DNA from: Gnetum montanum
Taxonomy: Eukaryota > Streptophyta > Gnetopsida > Gnetales > Gnetaceae
Reading direction: 5' to 3'
Assembly (NCBI GenBank): GCA_015680685.1
Contig: MNCI01027447.1
Span: forward strand, 580,643-644,642
Length of the DNA: 64,000 nucleotides
Of the stretch, positions 33,790-43,845 are shown one piece after another (positions within the stretch are counted from its first letter, which is position 1; the number at the start of each line of letters is the position of its first letter). The notes below the pieces were generated by a model. The model worked only from the letters and a program-made list of their open reading frames with translations, was not told the DNA's origin and made no database searches. The translations under genes and the position numbers were made by a program.

Positions 33790-35404
33790 CACTCATAACG
33801 GGTTCTCTATCAAATGATGTTCCTCCTCCTAATGATGGTGAGGAGGTGGGATATTAGAACCTGTGCTCCATGATACACAACCCTAGTTTTGATCCCCGTG
33901 AACTCCAACTGTTCACTAAGGAAACAAAAACATATGATAAGGACGGGCACTTGGATCTTCATCACGATTGGGGCCGTAGTAGCCAAAGAGAAGGTAAGAA
34001 ACATTGTCATGGAAATGGTTCCCCTTCTTCTTCTCCTTCATCATACCATTCACCCTCTCCTTTCACATTTGGGCGCAACCATCAAGAGCATAATGGTGAG
34101 GATAGAGGTAGGCAAAATGAGAAACCTCGACGAGAGAGTCGAGATCAAGGACAAGGACATGAACGAAGGGAAAGTAGGGAACAACATAGACATCATAGAC
34201 GTCATGAAAGAGATGATCATGACGAGCCTCTACTTGTAACCTGGAGTATGCTAGACATAACGGAGGTAGTGAGAATACTGACAAGGCATCAAAGAGATAG
34301 CCAGATCAAACACTTAGACATGAATAATATCCCACGCTTTGAGGGGGGATACAACGTCGATCCGTAAAATCATTTATAGGCATTTCACAATGCCTGTTCC
34401 TTGCAAAACATAGAGAATGAGTAGCAGAAACTAAAGTTGTTTCCCAAGACACTCATCAAGGAAGCAGAGAGAAGGTACCGATCCTTAGAACCAGAAACCA
34501 TTAGGAGATGGAGTACAATGTTACAATTATTTGATGATAAATATCAAACGTACTCTAGACTGTCTAACTTGCATAAACAAATCCAACGATGGAAGCAAGA
34601 TACTCACGAACCCTTGGATGCTGCCATGGGCCGATACTATGCATTGTTACATCGTTGCCCAAGCCATGGTTACGCACAACGAGACCAACTTCACCACATC
34701 GTAGATGGCCTAAGACATGAGACTAGGAGAACCCTTGGGACATATGCCTAAGGGAGACTATCAGAACTTAGATCCCATGAAATTCACCAATTGTTAGAGC
34801 AAGTAGCCAAAGAAGAAGGTGAACTACGGAAAAGAAAGAGTGCGGAAGAATATAACCGTGATCCCTCCCTTCGGAAGAAGGGAGTGAGATTTTGTGAAGA
34901 GGAGGATGAGTCACCACTTGAAGAGTTGGTGAACAGAAAAACCTTGTTGATTCAAAAGCTAACAACAGAAGTATCGGCTATGGTGGATCAATCTTAGACT
35001 CTAAACTTAAAACTATCTTGAAAATCGTAGAGGAGTCTAAGGTGGAACGAAGTAGTGAGAAGGACAAGAAAAATTGGAGAGATTCAGGCCCTGCACATAA
35101 TAAGGGTAAGGGAAAAATAACTATCTCCAATGAGATTGTGGATTCTGACACAGAAAATGACAGTGGATGTAAGATCTACCAATATGACCATCCTAAGGGA
35201 TGTTGTCCAATCATCTCACATCTACAAGAGTCTGGGGTGTATGCACTCAACCCAAGACTTAACCAATGGCAGGCACCCTGAAGGTTATCTTATCCCCAAG
35301 GTAACCCAAGACAGTTCCACCAACCATTAACGTACTATCCAAGTGGAACTCCACCACAACCCATCGGGCAACATTAGCAGTGGCAATACCCACAGTCATG
35401 GGGG
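33790..35404 (+). pseudogene. gag: Element C gag, 5'-truncated
   Basis: The first part of gag is deleted with the leader. The frame from about 33870 has a Ser/His/Arg-rich stretch (33950-34220), then LDITEVVRILTRHQRDSQIK and FEGGYNVDP, the capsid-like core. LFPKTLIKEAERRYRSLEPE and PLDAAMGRYYALLHRCPSHG (34430-34680) match A. A Lys/Glu-rich helix follows, and then YQYDHPKGCCPI near 35175. Damage is light: a few Gln-to-stop changes (near 34366) and one frameshift near 35000. It is the best-preserved gag in the window. Confidence 0.85.
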
Positions 35405-36394
35405 ATGCCACCGTCGAGACAACAGTACCCTTACTGGCAACCCGATCCTTATGGCTATTATGTGCAGCAGCCGGTTTCTCCAAGTGACTCTATGGGTCAC
35501 ACAACTCCACAACGTTACTACCAAGTTCGGGAGTACTTTAGAAGGACTCCTTCTCCTCCAGGAGACACTCCATACCCACACCATCATCCAAATCCATTCA
35601 CCACTCTTCCGTCGGTAGTTCCACTACCACATGCTCCAACAATGCAAGGGGAACTTCCCACTCAACCACAACAACGTAACGCTACAAGAGCTATAAACAT
35701 TCAACTCGCTGCTAGTTCTGACAACCGCAAAAAGAGAAGACCTTTCTTTAGAACCAAAAGCCCAGATAAGCTCTCACAACCACAAGTGGTTGAGTCTGCA
35801 CACGCTCCTCTGACATACAAGACTTCAAAGCTCCCTTCCATCCAACAACAGAGCTTCACACATACAGTTATGTTAACGCATACTGTTACTAACTGGATTA
35901 AGGTAGGCCACCTTCCCAGGAAATTCTCTGATTCTGTAAGTCCCTTAATCTATCTACAAGTCACTGGGAATGAACCTCATAAGGCTCTTCTTGACTCAGG
36001 TTCCAGAGTCAACTTAATCTCACGAGAAATGTATCAAGCCTGGAACCTGCCCCAACTCAAGGAGAGCAATATTCAACTAGAGTTGGCTGACCAATCCATC
36101 ACCAATCCTTTAGGACAGGTTGAGGACATTGTTACCACCATAGGTGATTGGTCATACCCAGTCGATTTCCTAGTGATAGAAGTTAATAGTAACAAAGGAG
36201 ACTTCCCAATTATAATGGGAAGGGCTTGGTTGAGTATAGTAGATGCATGCTTAGGGATCTGCAATCTTTCCTTGGAGATATCTAAGGTAAAAATGTATGG
36301 AAAGATCGAGAAGAAGAAGGTTTCATGCATCACATACAATGACTCAGAGGGTGATGACATGGAAGAATGCTTAGCATCTCTTCCATGCAACTAG
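35405..36394 (+). pseudogene. pro: Element C gag tail and aspartic protease
   Basis: This is an open frame of 329 codons. The first ~150 residues are a Pro/Gln/Tyr-rich gag tail. The protease then has LLDSGSRVNLISREMY (Asp-Ser-Gly at 35993-36001), ELADQSI..., and FPIIMGRAWLS near 36205. The catalytic triplet is intact. After the stop at 36394 a short linker runs to about 36600, and pol is missing. A frame this long with intact motifs suggests either a recent insertion or late loss of function. Confidence 0.88.
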
Positions 36395-36726
36395 TGTGCC
36401 CAAGAAACACAAATACAAAGGTGCATGCATGTAGCAACCACACAAGTAGTGGACACCCCGTGGTTGACAGCTAATCGGAAGAGCAACCGACCAACATGCA
36501 TGGAACAAATTGGGGGAACAACTCACGCTAACAAAGAAGGCATAGACACATTGGAATATGAGCGCCGTTGACTTCTACCCCTTAATCTAAAAACATTAAT
36601 CGGAAGAAGTTGGATACTTTTAAGAAATTTAAACAGGTGCTCATTATTTCGGATCTCTCCCTTTCCATTTAGTCATGGAGGAGATGGCCACCTATGCTAA
36701 TCATTGGAGGCCCTTAGTTCTTTTTA

Positions 36727-36985
36727 ATTTTTGTTTTACACATTTCTGTTTCACACATTTTTGTTTTACATGTTTTTCTTTTACACGTTTTTGTTTTACA
36801 CATTTTTTTTACATGTTTTTGTTTTACACTTTTTTGTTTTACACCTTTTTGTTTTACACATTTTTGTCTTACACGTTTTTGTTTTACACATTTTTTTTAC
36901 ATGATTTTGTTTTACACTTTTTTGTTTTACACCTTTTTGTTTTACACATTTTTGTCTTACACGTTTTTGTTTTACAAATTTCTTT
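36727..36985. repeat. 15-bp minisatellite (TTTTTGTTTTACACA type)
   Basis: About sixteen imperfect copies of a 15-16 bp unit containing TTTTGTTTTACAC. Elements A (near 15150) and B (near 32790) hold only one or two copies at the same place, so this is a local expansion in C. Confidence 0.85.
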
Positions 36986-38370
36986 AACTTTTCTTGTTTT
37001 TTTTTTACAACATCATTATACTTTTTCATTTTTTGTGTGTGTTTTATCCATCTTGTAAGTTTTTCACCCAATAAGTGTTCTTCATGATGGTATGAACTGT
37101 TTTCCATTTGGTTGCTAATGTTTGGTTTTTAACTCTAAGTTACGATGTTGATACTAAGGTATGTTCGTTTGATATGGTAGGTAATGAGTCCACTTCATCC
37201 ATTCATCCAAGAGTTTCTATGGTCTCTTTGGGCTTGGAAATGTACAGTCTCTTTCTAATAAAAACTCTAAAAAATCGGTGATTGGGTATTTCTCAAACTA
37301 AGGAAGGACTCAAGGATTGAAAAGGCTGTGACTTCAAGGGAACTTGATGCATTTGTGTTGGCCATTCTCTTAGGTGCTTCGATGTTTTTCTTCCTGAGTT
37401 TTCTTACCGCTTCAACGTTACCCACTTATCAGGAAGTTGAGTAAATAAAAATAACAAAGTCTTTGCATGGTGTGGTTCTCATGCATAAACATATAAAAAT
37501 AAAAATAAAAGAGAGAAAAAAATAAGTGAGAATTCAAAGCACACCCCTTAGATGAAATAATCACTTGGGCTACAAGCACTAGTTATGGAACTAAAATAAA
37601 CAAGTTTCCTATAACTAAAGCCCTCCTTACTTCCCATTCTCTCCTCCTTCATTTCATTGGAATGGTGGTGAATCTTGGGTGAAGGCATTCTTGTTACTTC
37701 AAGAGGATGGATTAGTCGAATCCATTAATGTGAAGTTACTGGATGTGGTTTGTTTGAGGCCGGACTTGGAATGGGATCTACTAAGTCACATTAATCATGA
37801 AACACACAAGGGGCTGTACACCACCTTGTTCTTGGGAGTCCATTTCATTCTCTCCTTTCCATCATTCTTCCAAAATTATTCACCTCATTGTTGATTGTAT
37901 CATTAGTGTATATTTTGGTTGATGCATTGTTTCCTTTTTGGTTAATTCTTGTGGTTAAGACTTTAACTCTTGTTCCAAATGACATTCCTAGAGCCTACGG
38001 ACTCTTTGAATGTGGGATTGTCAGGGCATTAAGGGCTTGAGCTTGCTTTGGGGAGGACCCACTGACATTCCTATTTGGTACATAATTTAAATTATTTTCC
38101 CTAACATTTTTGAAATCCCTTTTATTTTGTTCATTCCCATCTTGACATCCACTTCATCGACATTATAGTTGTCTCTTTTTCTCCATCTTTCTTGTTCTTT
38201 TTCTTTCTCCATTCTATCACTACTGGCATCTCGCTCTTAGTCATGGGAGTCCTAGTCCAATTTTTTCGATTTTCTCCTAGCCCCTAAACCTTCGGTAGTC
38301 ACCAATCTTACATCTCCAGATCTGTATTAGTCATACCACAACTTAGCCAATGGACTTACATCGAAGCAAG
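36986..38370 (+). other. Element C 3' non-coding region
   Basis: Homologous in order to 15200-16371 (A) and to 62695-64000 on the minus strand (E). Shared landmarks are TTTGGGGAGGACCCACTGAC (38046) and AAGGACTCAAGGATTGAAAA (37303). It has no convincing frame. Confidence 0.75.
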
Positions 38371-38430
38371 GTATCAATTGCATTATGATCCATTTACCCT
38401 TGCTAATATAAGACTGTGTTGTGCGTGCAA
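38371..38430 (+). other. Intron-like segment before the short ORF, element C
   Basis: 60 nt, starting GTATCA after GCAAG, with TTGCTAAT (branch-site-like) and ending TGTTGTGCGTGCAA directly before ATG. The acceptor AG reads AA here but is CAG in element E. It is AU-rich. It is an inferred intron with no transcript evidence. Confidence 0.5.
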
Positions 38431-38616
38431 ATGGCAATCATGCAACAATGGATTAGATCTGGAGAGAACACTTGGAATGGAGTGGTGTTGAAGCAGCTAT
38501 GCAAGGAGCAAGATCGATGGTGCGCTTATGGATGGACAAAAAAAGGCACAATCTTGGCATTGGTAGCAACAACACTTCTTTCTCTCTCTCTTTATCAGCT
38601 GCCAACTAAGGCCTAG
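38431..38616 (+). CDS. Short 3' ORF with one membrane segment, element C
   Basis: An intact 61-codon frame begins MAIMQQWIRSGENTW and has a Cys/Trp/Tyr-containing middle (LCKEQDRWCAYGW). It then has a hydrophobic stretch, GTILALVATTLLSLSLYQL (about residues 42-60), long enough for one membrane span. It occupies the place where Athila elements carry an env-like ORF, between pol and the polypurine tract. Decayed copies sit at the same place in A (16432), B (41126) and E (62634, minus). I recognise no family for it. It could be the remnant of a longer protein: element D carries an 865-codon frame in this slot. Its start is chosen by alignment with the other copies just after the intron-like segment. 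Confidence 0.5.
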   Translation: MAIMQQWIRSGENTWNGVVLKQLCKEQDRWCAYGWTKKGTILALVATTLLSLSLYQLPTKA

Positions 38617-38780
38617 TGTCAAATGTATAAAGTGTTCACACTTGTTGTCATAAACACCAATTGTATCTTGTCTTGTAATGATGATCCGTTCACATGTCAT
38701 CCCACTAGTTCCATTTGAGTCAATAATCCCATACCTTCCCAATAGTTTGTAAGGAACTCAAGGACAAGTTTTCATTCAGT

Positions 38781-38790
38781 CATGGGGGTA
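38781..38790 (+). promoter_or_regulatory. Polypurine tract, element C
   Basis: CATGGGGGTA lies directly before the 3' LTR start. Confidence 0.75.
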
Positions 38791-39582
38791 TGATGGAACA
38801 TGATATCACATGGGCCATGATATTGTGTACGCGATATCGAGGTCTACCGCCAGTTCTATAAATAAGAGGTGGCTCTCCCTTGTTTCCCATCCTAGGCTTA
38901 GACTGTAGTGAAACTCTGGTAGTTTTACCTCTCCAGAGATAAATTAATTTCCATATGCCCGCAGTAGGAACTCCAAAGTGAACAAATCTTTATTCGAGCA
39001 ATATTGTACCTGAACACAAGTTGTGTACGGAAATAAAGACAAACTTCTTGGATAAACCTTGTAGTGCATGGAATAGGCTAATTAGGACTTTATTTACTGT
39101 TATTTATTATTCATCATTTAAATGCTTTATTAGTTGATTAATTCTTTCTCAACTCTTCTCTCCTAGTAAAGTGCCTCAGTATGACCGCTTCAAGCATGTG
39201 CGTTACGCTTGGTGATCCCAACAATGACTAGCATTTGGTAACCAAGGTTGCATTGGTTCAAGGTGTGCACAGTAAGTGGAAATGGATGCTAACGCTAGGT
39301 TAGTTAAGGCTTAGTTATTTAGTTAAATTTAGTTAATTAGTCTCTTCACCCTTCACCTCACTAGCATAGGAGATAAAACATAAAAACTATAAAAATCACA
39401 TACCTCGAACTTACTTAACCATACAACCATGACAACTACAAGTAAGTCTGGGAAGACAACGAATAATTAACCTTAAGTGTTCCATGAGGCATGTAGGCAC
39501 TTAGTTTGTAGACTTCGACCGAATCACGTGTGCTACGCTCGTATTCGTATGGTTGAGTGTAGGGGTACCTCGCCACTTATCA
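38791..39582 (+). repeat. 3' LTR of element C
   Basis: It begins TGATGGAACATGATATC and ends CACTTATCA, 792 bp, followed by ACTTT. AATAAAG follows the TATA box. It has about four GATATC-type sites in U3. Confidence 0.9.
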
Positions 39583-39587
39583 ACTTT

Positions 39588-41065
39588 CTTCTATATTTTC
39601 TTTTATTTGGTGTGATTTTCTAACTTTTTGTTAATAAGTGCTAGGTACATTGGTAATACATTACTTGATGGTGGTATGTACTATTTTTGTTATTTGATTA
39701 TTGGTGTCTAATTTCTAGCTTTAAATTTCATTACGGATAATTAGGACATGGTTTCTTTTTCATGCAATAGGCAGTGAGTCCACAACATCCATCCATCCAC
39801 ACACTCTATAGTTTTCCTTGTTTAGGAAACATAAAATTCCTTTTTCATTAATAAAACCTTAATAAATTTGTGACTTTGGTAGTTTCTAGAATTGGGAAGG
39901 ATTCAAAAGTTTGAATAGGGTGTGACTTCAAGGGGATTCGGTATTCTTTGTACCTTTTTGTTTGCCTAGGTGCATGTGTGTTTCCATGAGTTTCTTACCA
40001 TCCTATGCCAATCAATAAAGAAAGTTGAATAAGTCCTTACATGGTGTGATACTTAAAAAAAAGATGAGGATTCAAAGCACACCCCTTGGACAAAATAAGT
40101 ACACACGTCCTTGCATGGTGTGGTTCTCATCAAGAAAAAAAAGAAAAAGATGAGGATTCAAAGCATTCCCCTTGGACAAAATAAATGCATGCGTCTTTAC
40201 ATGGTGTGGTTTCCATTTCAAAAAAAAAGAACAAATAATGGAAATTCAAAGCACGCCCCTTAGAAAAAATAAACGGGCTACAAGCACTAGTTATGGAACT
40301 CGTCTCCTCTAACTAAGGCCCTTTCTCACTTCCCACTACTTCTCTAATTTGGAATGGTGGTTATTTTGTGAGAGCACTCTTATGTCTTAGGGGATGGATT
40401 GGCCTTAGAATGTCAGTGCAAAGTCACTAAAAGTGGTTGGTTTTGGTCTAAATTGAGGATGGATCCTATCAAGTTATTTAACCACAAAATCCACAACGAA
40501 CTTCATGTGACCATAATTAGGAACTCCATTCCACACTCTCTCTCTTATCCATCTATGCTTTTCATGTTCCACTTCATTGTTGATTTTATGTTTTGGTTCA
40601 ATGTCCTAGTTTGATGTGTCAAAATTCTTAGTTAGTTACTTTCGAGTTTTTGCACCTAACCTTCTATAACCATTAATCATCCATGGAGCCCACGGACTCT
40701 TTATTTTGAAGTTATGTAAGGACATAAAAGGCCTATGCCTACTTTGGGGTGGACCCACTTACATATATTTTGGTTGGGTTAGTTAAGTTCTTTACCCTTA
40801 GACATTTTTACAATCAAATTCTTTCTATTTACCCCATCAATGACCTCCAATTGTACACATCTTCACAATAGTTTTCAGTGAATTCTTCTTTTCACTGTTG
40901 TGAATTCTTATACCTTCTTCAAATATTTCCTTGTATTGAACTCTTTCAAATTTAATAGACCACTTATCTATTTTACCAAATCTGTTAGCCTTCTTGCTAA
41001 CACTAGCAAAGAAACCAATATACCATAATCACAACTTAGCCAAGTGTAACCACTGATGAGACAAG
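39588..41065 (+). other. Element B 3' non-coding region, right piece
   Basis: Resumes after element C and keeps the landmarks of the A, C and E regions (TTTGGGGTGGACCCACTTAC near 40741). Confidence 0.7.
40034..40278. repeat. Three tandem ~80-bp copies in element B 3' region
   Basis: Copies begin near 40034, 40109 and 40195 (lengths about 75, 86 and 84), each with TACATGGTGTGG..., an A-rich run, GATTCAAAGCA and CCCCTTRGACAAAATAA. Element A has one copy (near 15634). Confidence 0.8.
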
Positions 41066-41300
41066 GCATTTAATCACTATGTATTACACGTTGCATACTA
41101 ATTTATGATTTTGATGTGATTGCAGTGGGAAGCATGGATTAGAAGCAAGAATATCTTCACCAAGGATGATGTAGCAGTACCACACAATGAAAACCATTTG
41201 TGATCAAAGGATCTCTTCTTTCTCTCCCTCATTCTCTTGCTACCAAGAGGTGTTGGATGTCAATATTCTCCAAGGTGTTCACTCCTATTTTCATGAACAC
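41066..41300 (+). pseudogene. Element B intron-like segment and short 3' ORF remnant
   Basis: 41066-41125 aligns with the intron-like segment of C and E: it begins GCATTT (donor GT now GC), has ATACTAATTT and ends TGATTGCAG. The base after AG should start ATG, but the A is missing (TGGGAAGC). The following sequence is similar to the C short ORF (GCATGGATTAGAAGC) but has early stops. Not functional. Confidence 0.5.
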
Positions 41301-41482
41301 CCAATGTTGTAAACACTATAATTCCATACACTTGGGCACTCAAAGTCTATATGTCTATTTCGTTTGAGTCAGGTTGTCATGTTAGTGAATAATCCCATAC
41401 CTACCCAATATGTTATATTGTAAAGAACTTGTTCCACCTCTTCTTCACTCAAGGATGAGTTTTCATTCAGTCATGGGGATTA

Positions 41483-42286
41483 TGATGAATCACCATTTGT
41501 GTCAGCTGTGACATCAGGTATGTGATGTTGGGGCTTGGATCCAACGTCGAGGTATATTCCCTAAGACTATAAATAGTGTGCTTGGGCTCCCATTTTGGGA
41601 AAGTTTTTGATCATTCTTAGTCAGAGTAGTGAAGCTCTTGTAGTTTATTTTCCTCATAGTTAGAGTATTTTCTAAGTGTCCACAAAAGACGTCTTAGGTG
41701 TGTATGGTTATTTGTTCGAGCACTGATGTACCTGAACACAGCAGTGTGATAGGAATAAAATGAACTCTTTTGACAATTCTTGTAGCACTAAGAATAGCTT
41801 AATATTTTCTTTAATGCATTCTACTTTTTTTCTTTACTCTAATGCATTTGATTAACCAATTTAATTCTAGTAGTTAATGAACACAAGCATGACTACAGTA
41901 CTTGGTAACCTAGCAACACTTAACGTTTGGTAGCCTAGCAATGCTATATGTGTTCAAGATGTGTCCTAAAAAGTGGGACAGTTACTTGTGTTAGGCTAGC
42001 TGGGCAATAGACATTAGTTTCAATCTACTCTACCATTTATTCTTATTGTAGGTAATTACATCCATAAAACATAAAACGATAAAAATTCATATACCTCAAT
42101 TACACTTAAACCATACCCTTGAGCCCACAAGTGTAGTTGGGAAGACAATGAATGTTCTTAACACTATTTCACTTCCTAGAGGAACTAGTGTATGAGATAA
42201 CTATAGGTACAAAAAATTCAACCAGATTGCACGTAACACCTTAGTGATTCGTATGGTTGGATGTAGGGGTACCTCGCCACTCATCA
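41483..42286 (+). repeat. 3' LTR of element B
   Basis: It begins TGATGAATCACC after CATGGGGATTA (polypurine tract 41472-41482) and ends CACTCATCA, 804 bp, followed by TAGAT. By eye it differs from the 5' LTR at somewhat more than a tenth of sites. Confidence 0.9.
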
Positions 42287-42291
42287 TAGAT

Positions 42292-42618
42292 AATGTCCCA
42301 AAGTTATTGGGGAAGCACCAAATTCGAAGGTCATATGCCTTTAACTAAGGCATCATGCATAAGTCCATTAGACCAACTCTACTCATAACCAATGAGGATA
42401 ATCATGGTAACTCAAACATTACAACACATGTAGGTATATGAGCCAAGTTATTCAATCTCTTGAATGCCTAGTTTTAGCATTAGATAAATTCAAGAAGCCC
42501 TTTGTAGTGATAGATTCTGACTCATAATGCATATTGTAGTATAGGGTAAGCTACTATAATGCATGTTCAAGGATCATAGGATCTTGCTAGTAATTTTTTA
42601 GACATGATGGAAGCCATC
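42292..42618 (+). pseudogene. Old retroelement ORF, piece 2
   Basis: This continues the frame of piece 1 after removal of element B (DNVPKLLGKHQIRRSYAFN), with later stops. It ends at CCATC where element D is inserted on the minus strand and continues at 51314. Composition and frame use are the same as in piece 1. Confidence 0.5.
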
Positions 42619-43469
42619 TAATGAGTGGCGAGGTACCCTTACACTCAACCATACGAATACGAGCGTTTCACGCACGATCCAGTCGAACTCTGCAGATGGG
42701 TTAGTTGTGGTATCTAGATAGTTACTTATTGATCGCAATTCACTGTCTTTCCATCTAGACTAGTATTTGCTTTGTCGTGTATGGTTTAGTCCAGAGTGAG
42801 GTGTATGATGTGGTCCTAAGCTATTGCTACTCCTAGAGGCAATGGAAAATAGCTTTAATTAAGCTAGGAGGAAAAGGGAGAGAGAGTCCAAGCTAATAGG
42901 AGATAGGGGGAGAGAATCTAAACTAGACTAAGTGTGATGAGCATCCATTCCTTAATCATCCACACACATCTTGGACCTCATGCATGACTACCACTGGGAT
43001 TACCAAGCACATGGCCTAGGTATGCTATTGGGTTACCAAGTAGTCACACTTAAATGCTTGTGATTAAGTCATACTCATTCCATGTTTAAGGAGTTTAGGG
43101 TAAAGAGATATTAACTATGAAAGCAATAAATAACAATAACAATTAAATAATTAAACTAAGTGAATGCTGCAATGATGAAGTAATCTCGATCTTTATTTTC
43201 GGTCATGTGCATGTCCAAGTACGTCACACTCAAATCAAGGATGTCATACAATTACAATCATCACATTATGAGCATGCACTAGGAAAAAGGGTTGAGAAAG
43301 ACTAAAAATGAAAACTAATTTCTAACTAAAAACTTCCCTCTACTCTATCATGTGCCTAAGGTGTATTTATAGCCTTGCACATGAGCCACGATATCACGTA
43401 TACGATATCACGAGCCAGGCTGCGATATCACATATGCAATATCCTGACCTAATGAATCATGATTCATCA
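42619..43469 (-). repeat. 3' LTR of element D
   Basis: 851 bp. On the minus strand it begins TGATGAATCATG at 43469 and ends at 42619 (CACTCATTA, ancestral TCATCA). TATA box at 43364-43371 (minus); GATATC-type sites at 43385-43445. Confidence 0.9.
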
Positions 43470-43478
43470 TACCCCCAT
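43470..43478 (-). promoter_or_regulatory. Polypurine tract, element D
   Basis: ATGGGGGTA on the minus strand, directly before the 3' LTR, in the same context as A and C. Confidence 0.75.
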
Positions 43479-43845
43479 GATTGAATGAAAACTTGTCCTT
43501 GAGTTAAAAAAAAAAAGAGAAGAAGCCCCATTGATTACATAGTGAATAGTTATGGGATTATTAACTGACTAGGGATTTATTCATGCCACAATGGAGAACT
43601 TGATAGAACAAAATTGGGATACAACACAAAATTACAAAATTGCAAAATTGTAAACTTTATTTGGCTCATGTGGTTCCAGGTGGTGGTGGCTCCTCCATGG
43701 GTTGCTTCCCCTTGTCCCATGCTCCAGGTTTTGGGATTTGATGACTCTGAAGTAGTTACTGGAGCTTTTCCTCTTCCGTTCAGGAATCCTATGTTGTCCA
43801 TGCTGATGCTCCAATGTTTGATGGAGTTGGTACCTCCCATGGGCA

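Larger units (their letters stand above)
32919..39582 (+). mobile_element. Element C: pol-less Athila-type element nested in B
   Basis: Flanked by ACTTT (32914-32918 and 39583-39587). It has two LTRs, a gag-protease region, a 3' non-coding region, a short 3' ORF and a polypurine tract. Two losses are visible: the last ~70 bases of the 5' LTR with primer site and gag start (junction near 33710), and the whole of RT-RNase H-integrase (junction near 36600-36660). It is a non-autonomous derivative of the A/B family and the youngest insertion in this nest, because it lies inside B. Confidence 0.9.
25550..42286 (+). mobile_element. Element B: Athila-type Ty3/gypsy retrotransposon
   Basis: Full structure with 5' LTR, tRNA-Asp-type primer site, gag, protease, RT, RNase H, integrase, 3' non-coding region, polypurine tract and 3' LTR. 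It is flanked by TAGAT (25545-25549 and 42287-42291). It is interrupted in its 3' region by element C (32919-39582). Without C it is about 10.1 kb. Pol stays in a single frame from about 29940 to 32560, broken only by stop codons. It inserted into an older retroelement ORF whose frame resumes on the other side. Confidence 0.9.

Noticed and set aside
35259-35618. Frames on both strands at the gag Pro-rich tail of element C
   Set aside because: Shadows of the real frame at 35018-36394; low-complexity sequence leaves several frames open.
36675-37107. Two open frames of about 100-127 codons on opposite strands
   Set aside because: They read through the 15-bp minisatellite, whose period is a multiple of three; the protein is a five-residue repeat without family support.
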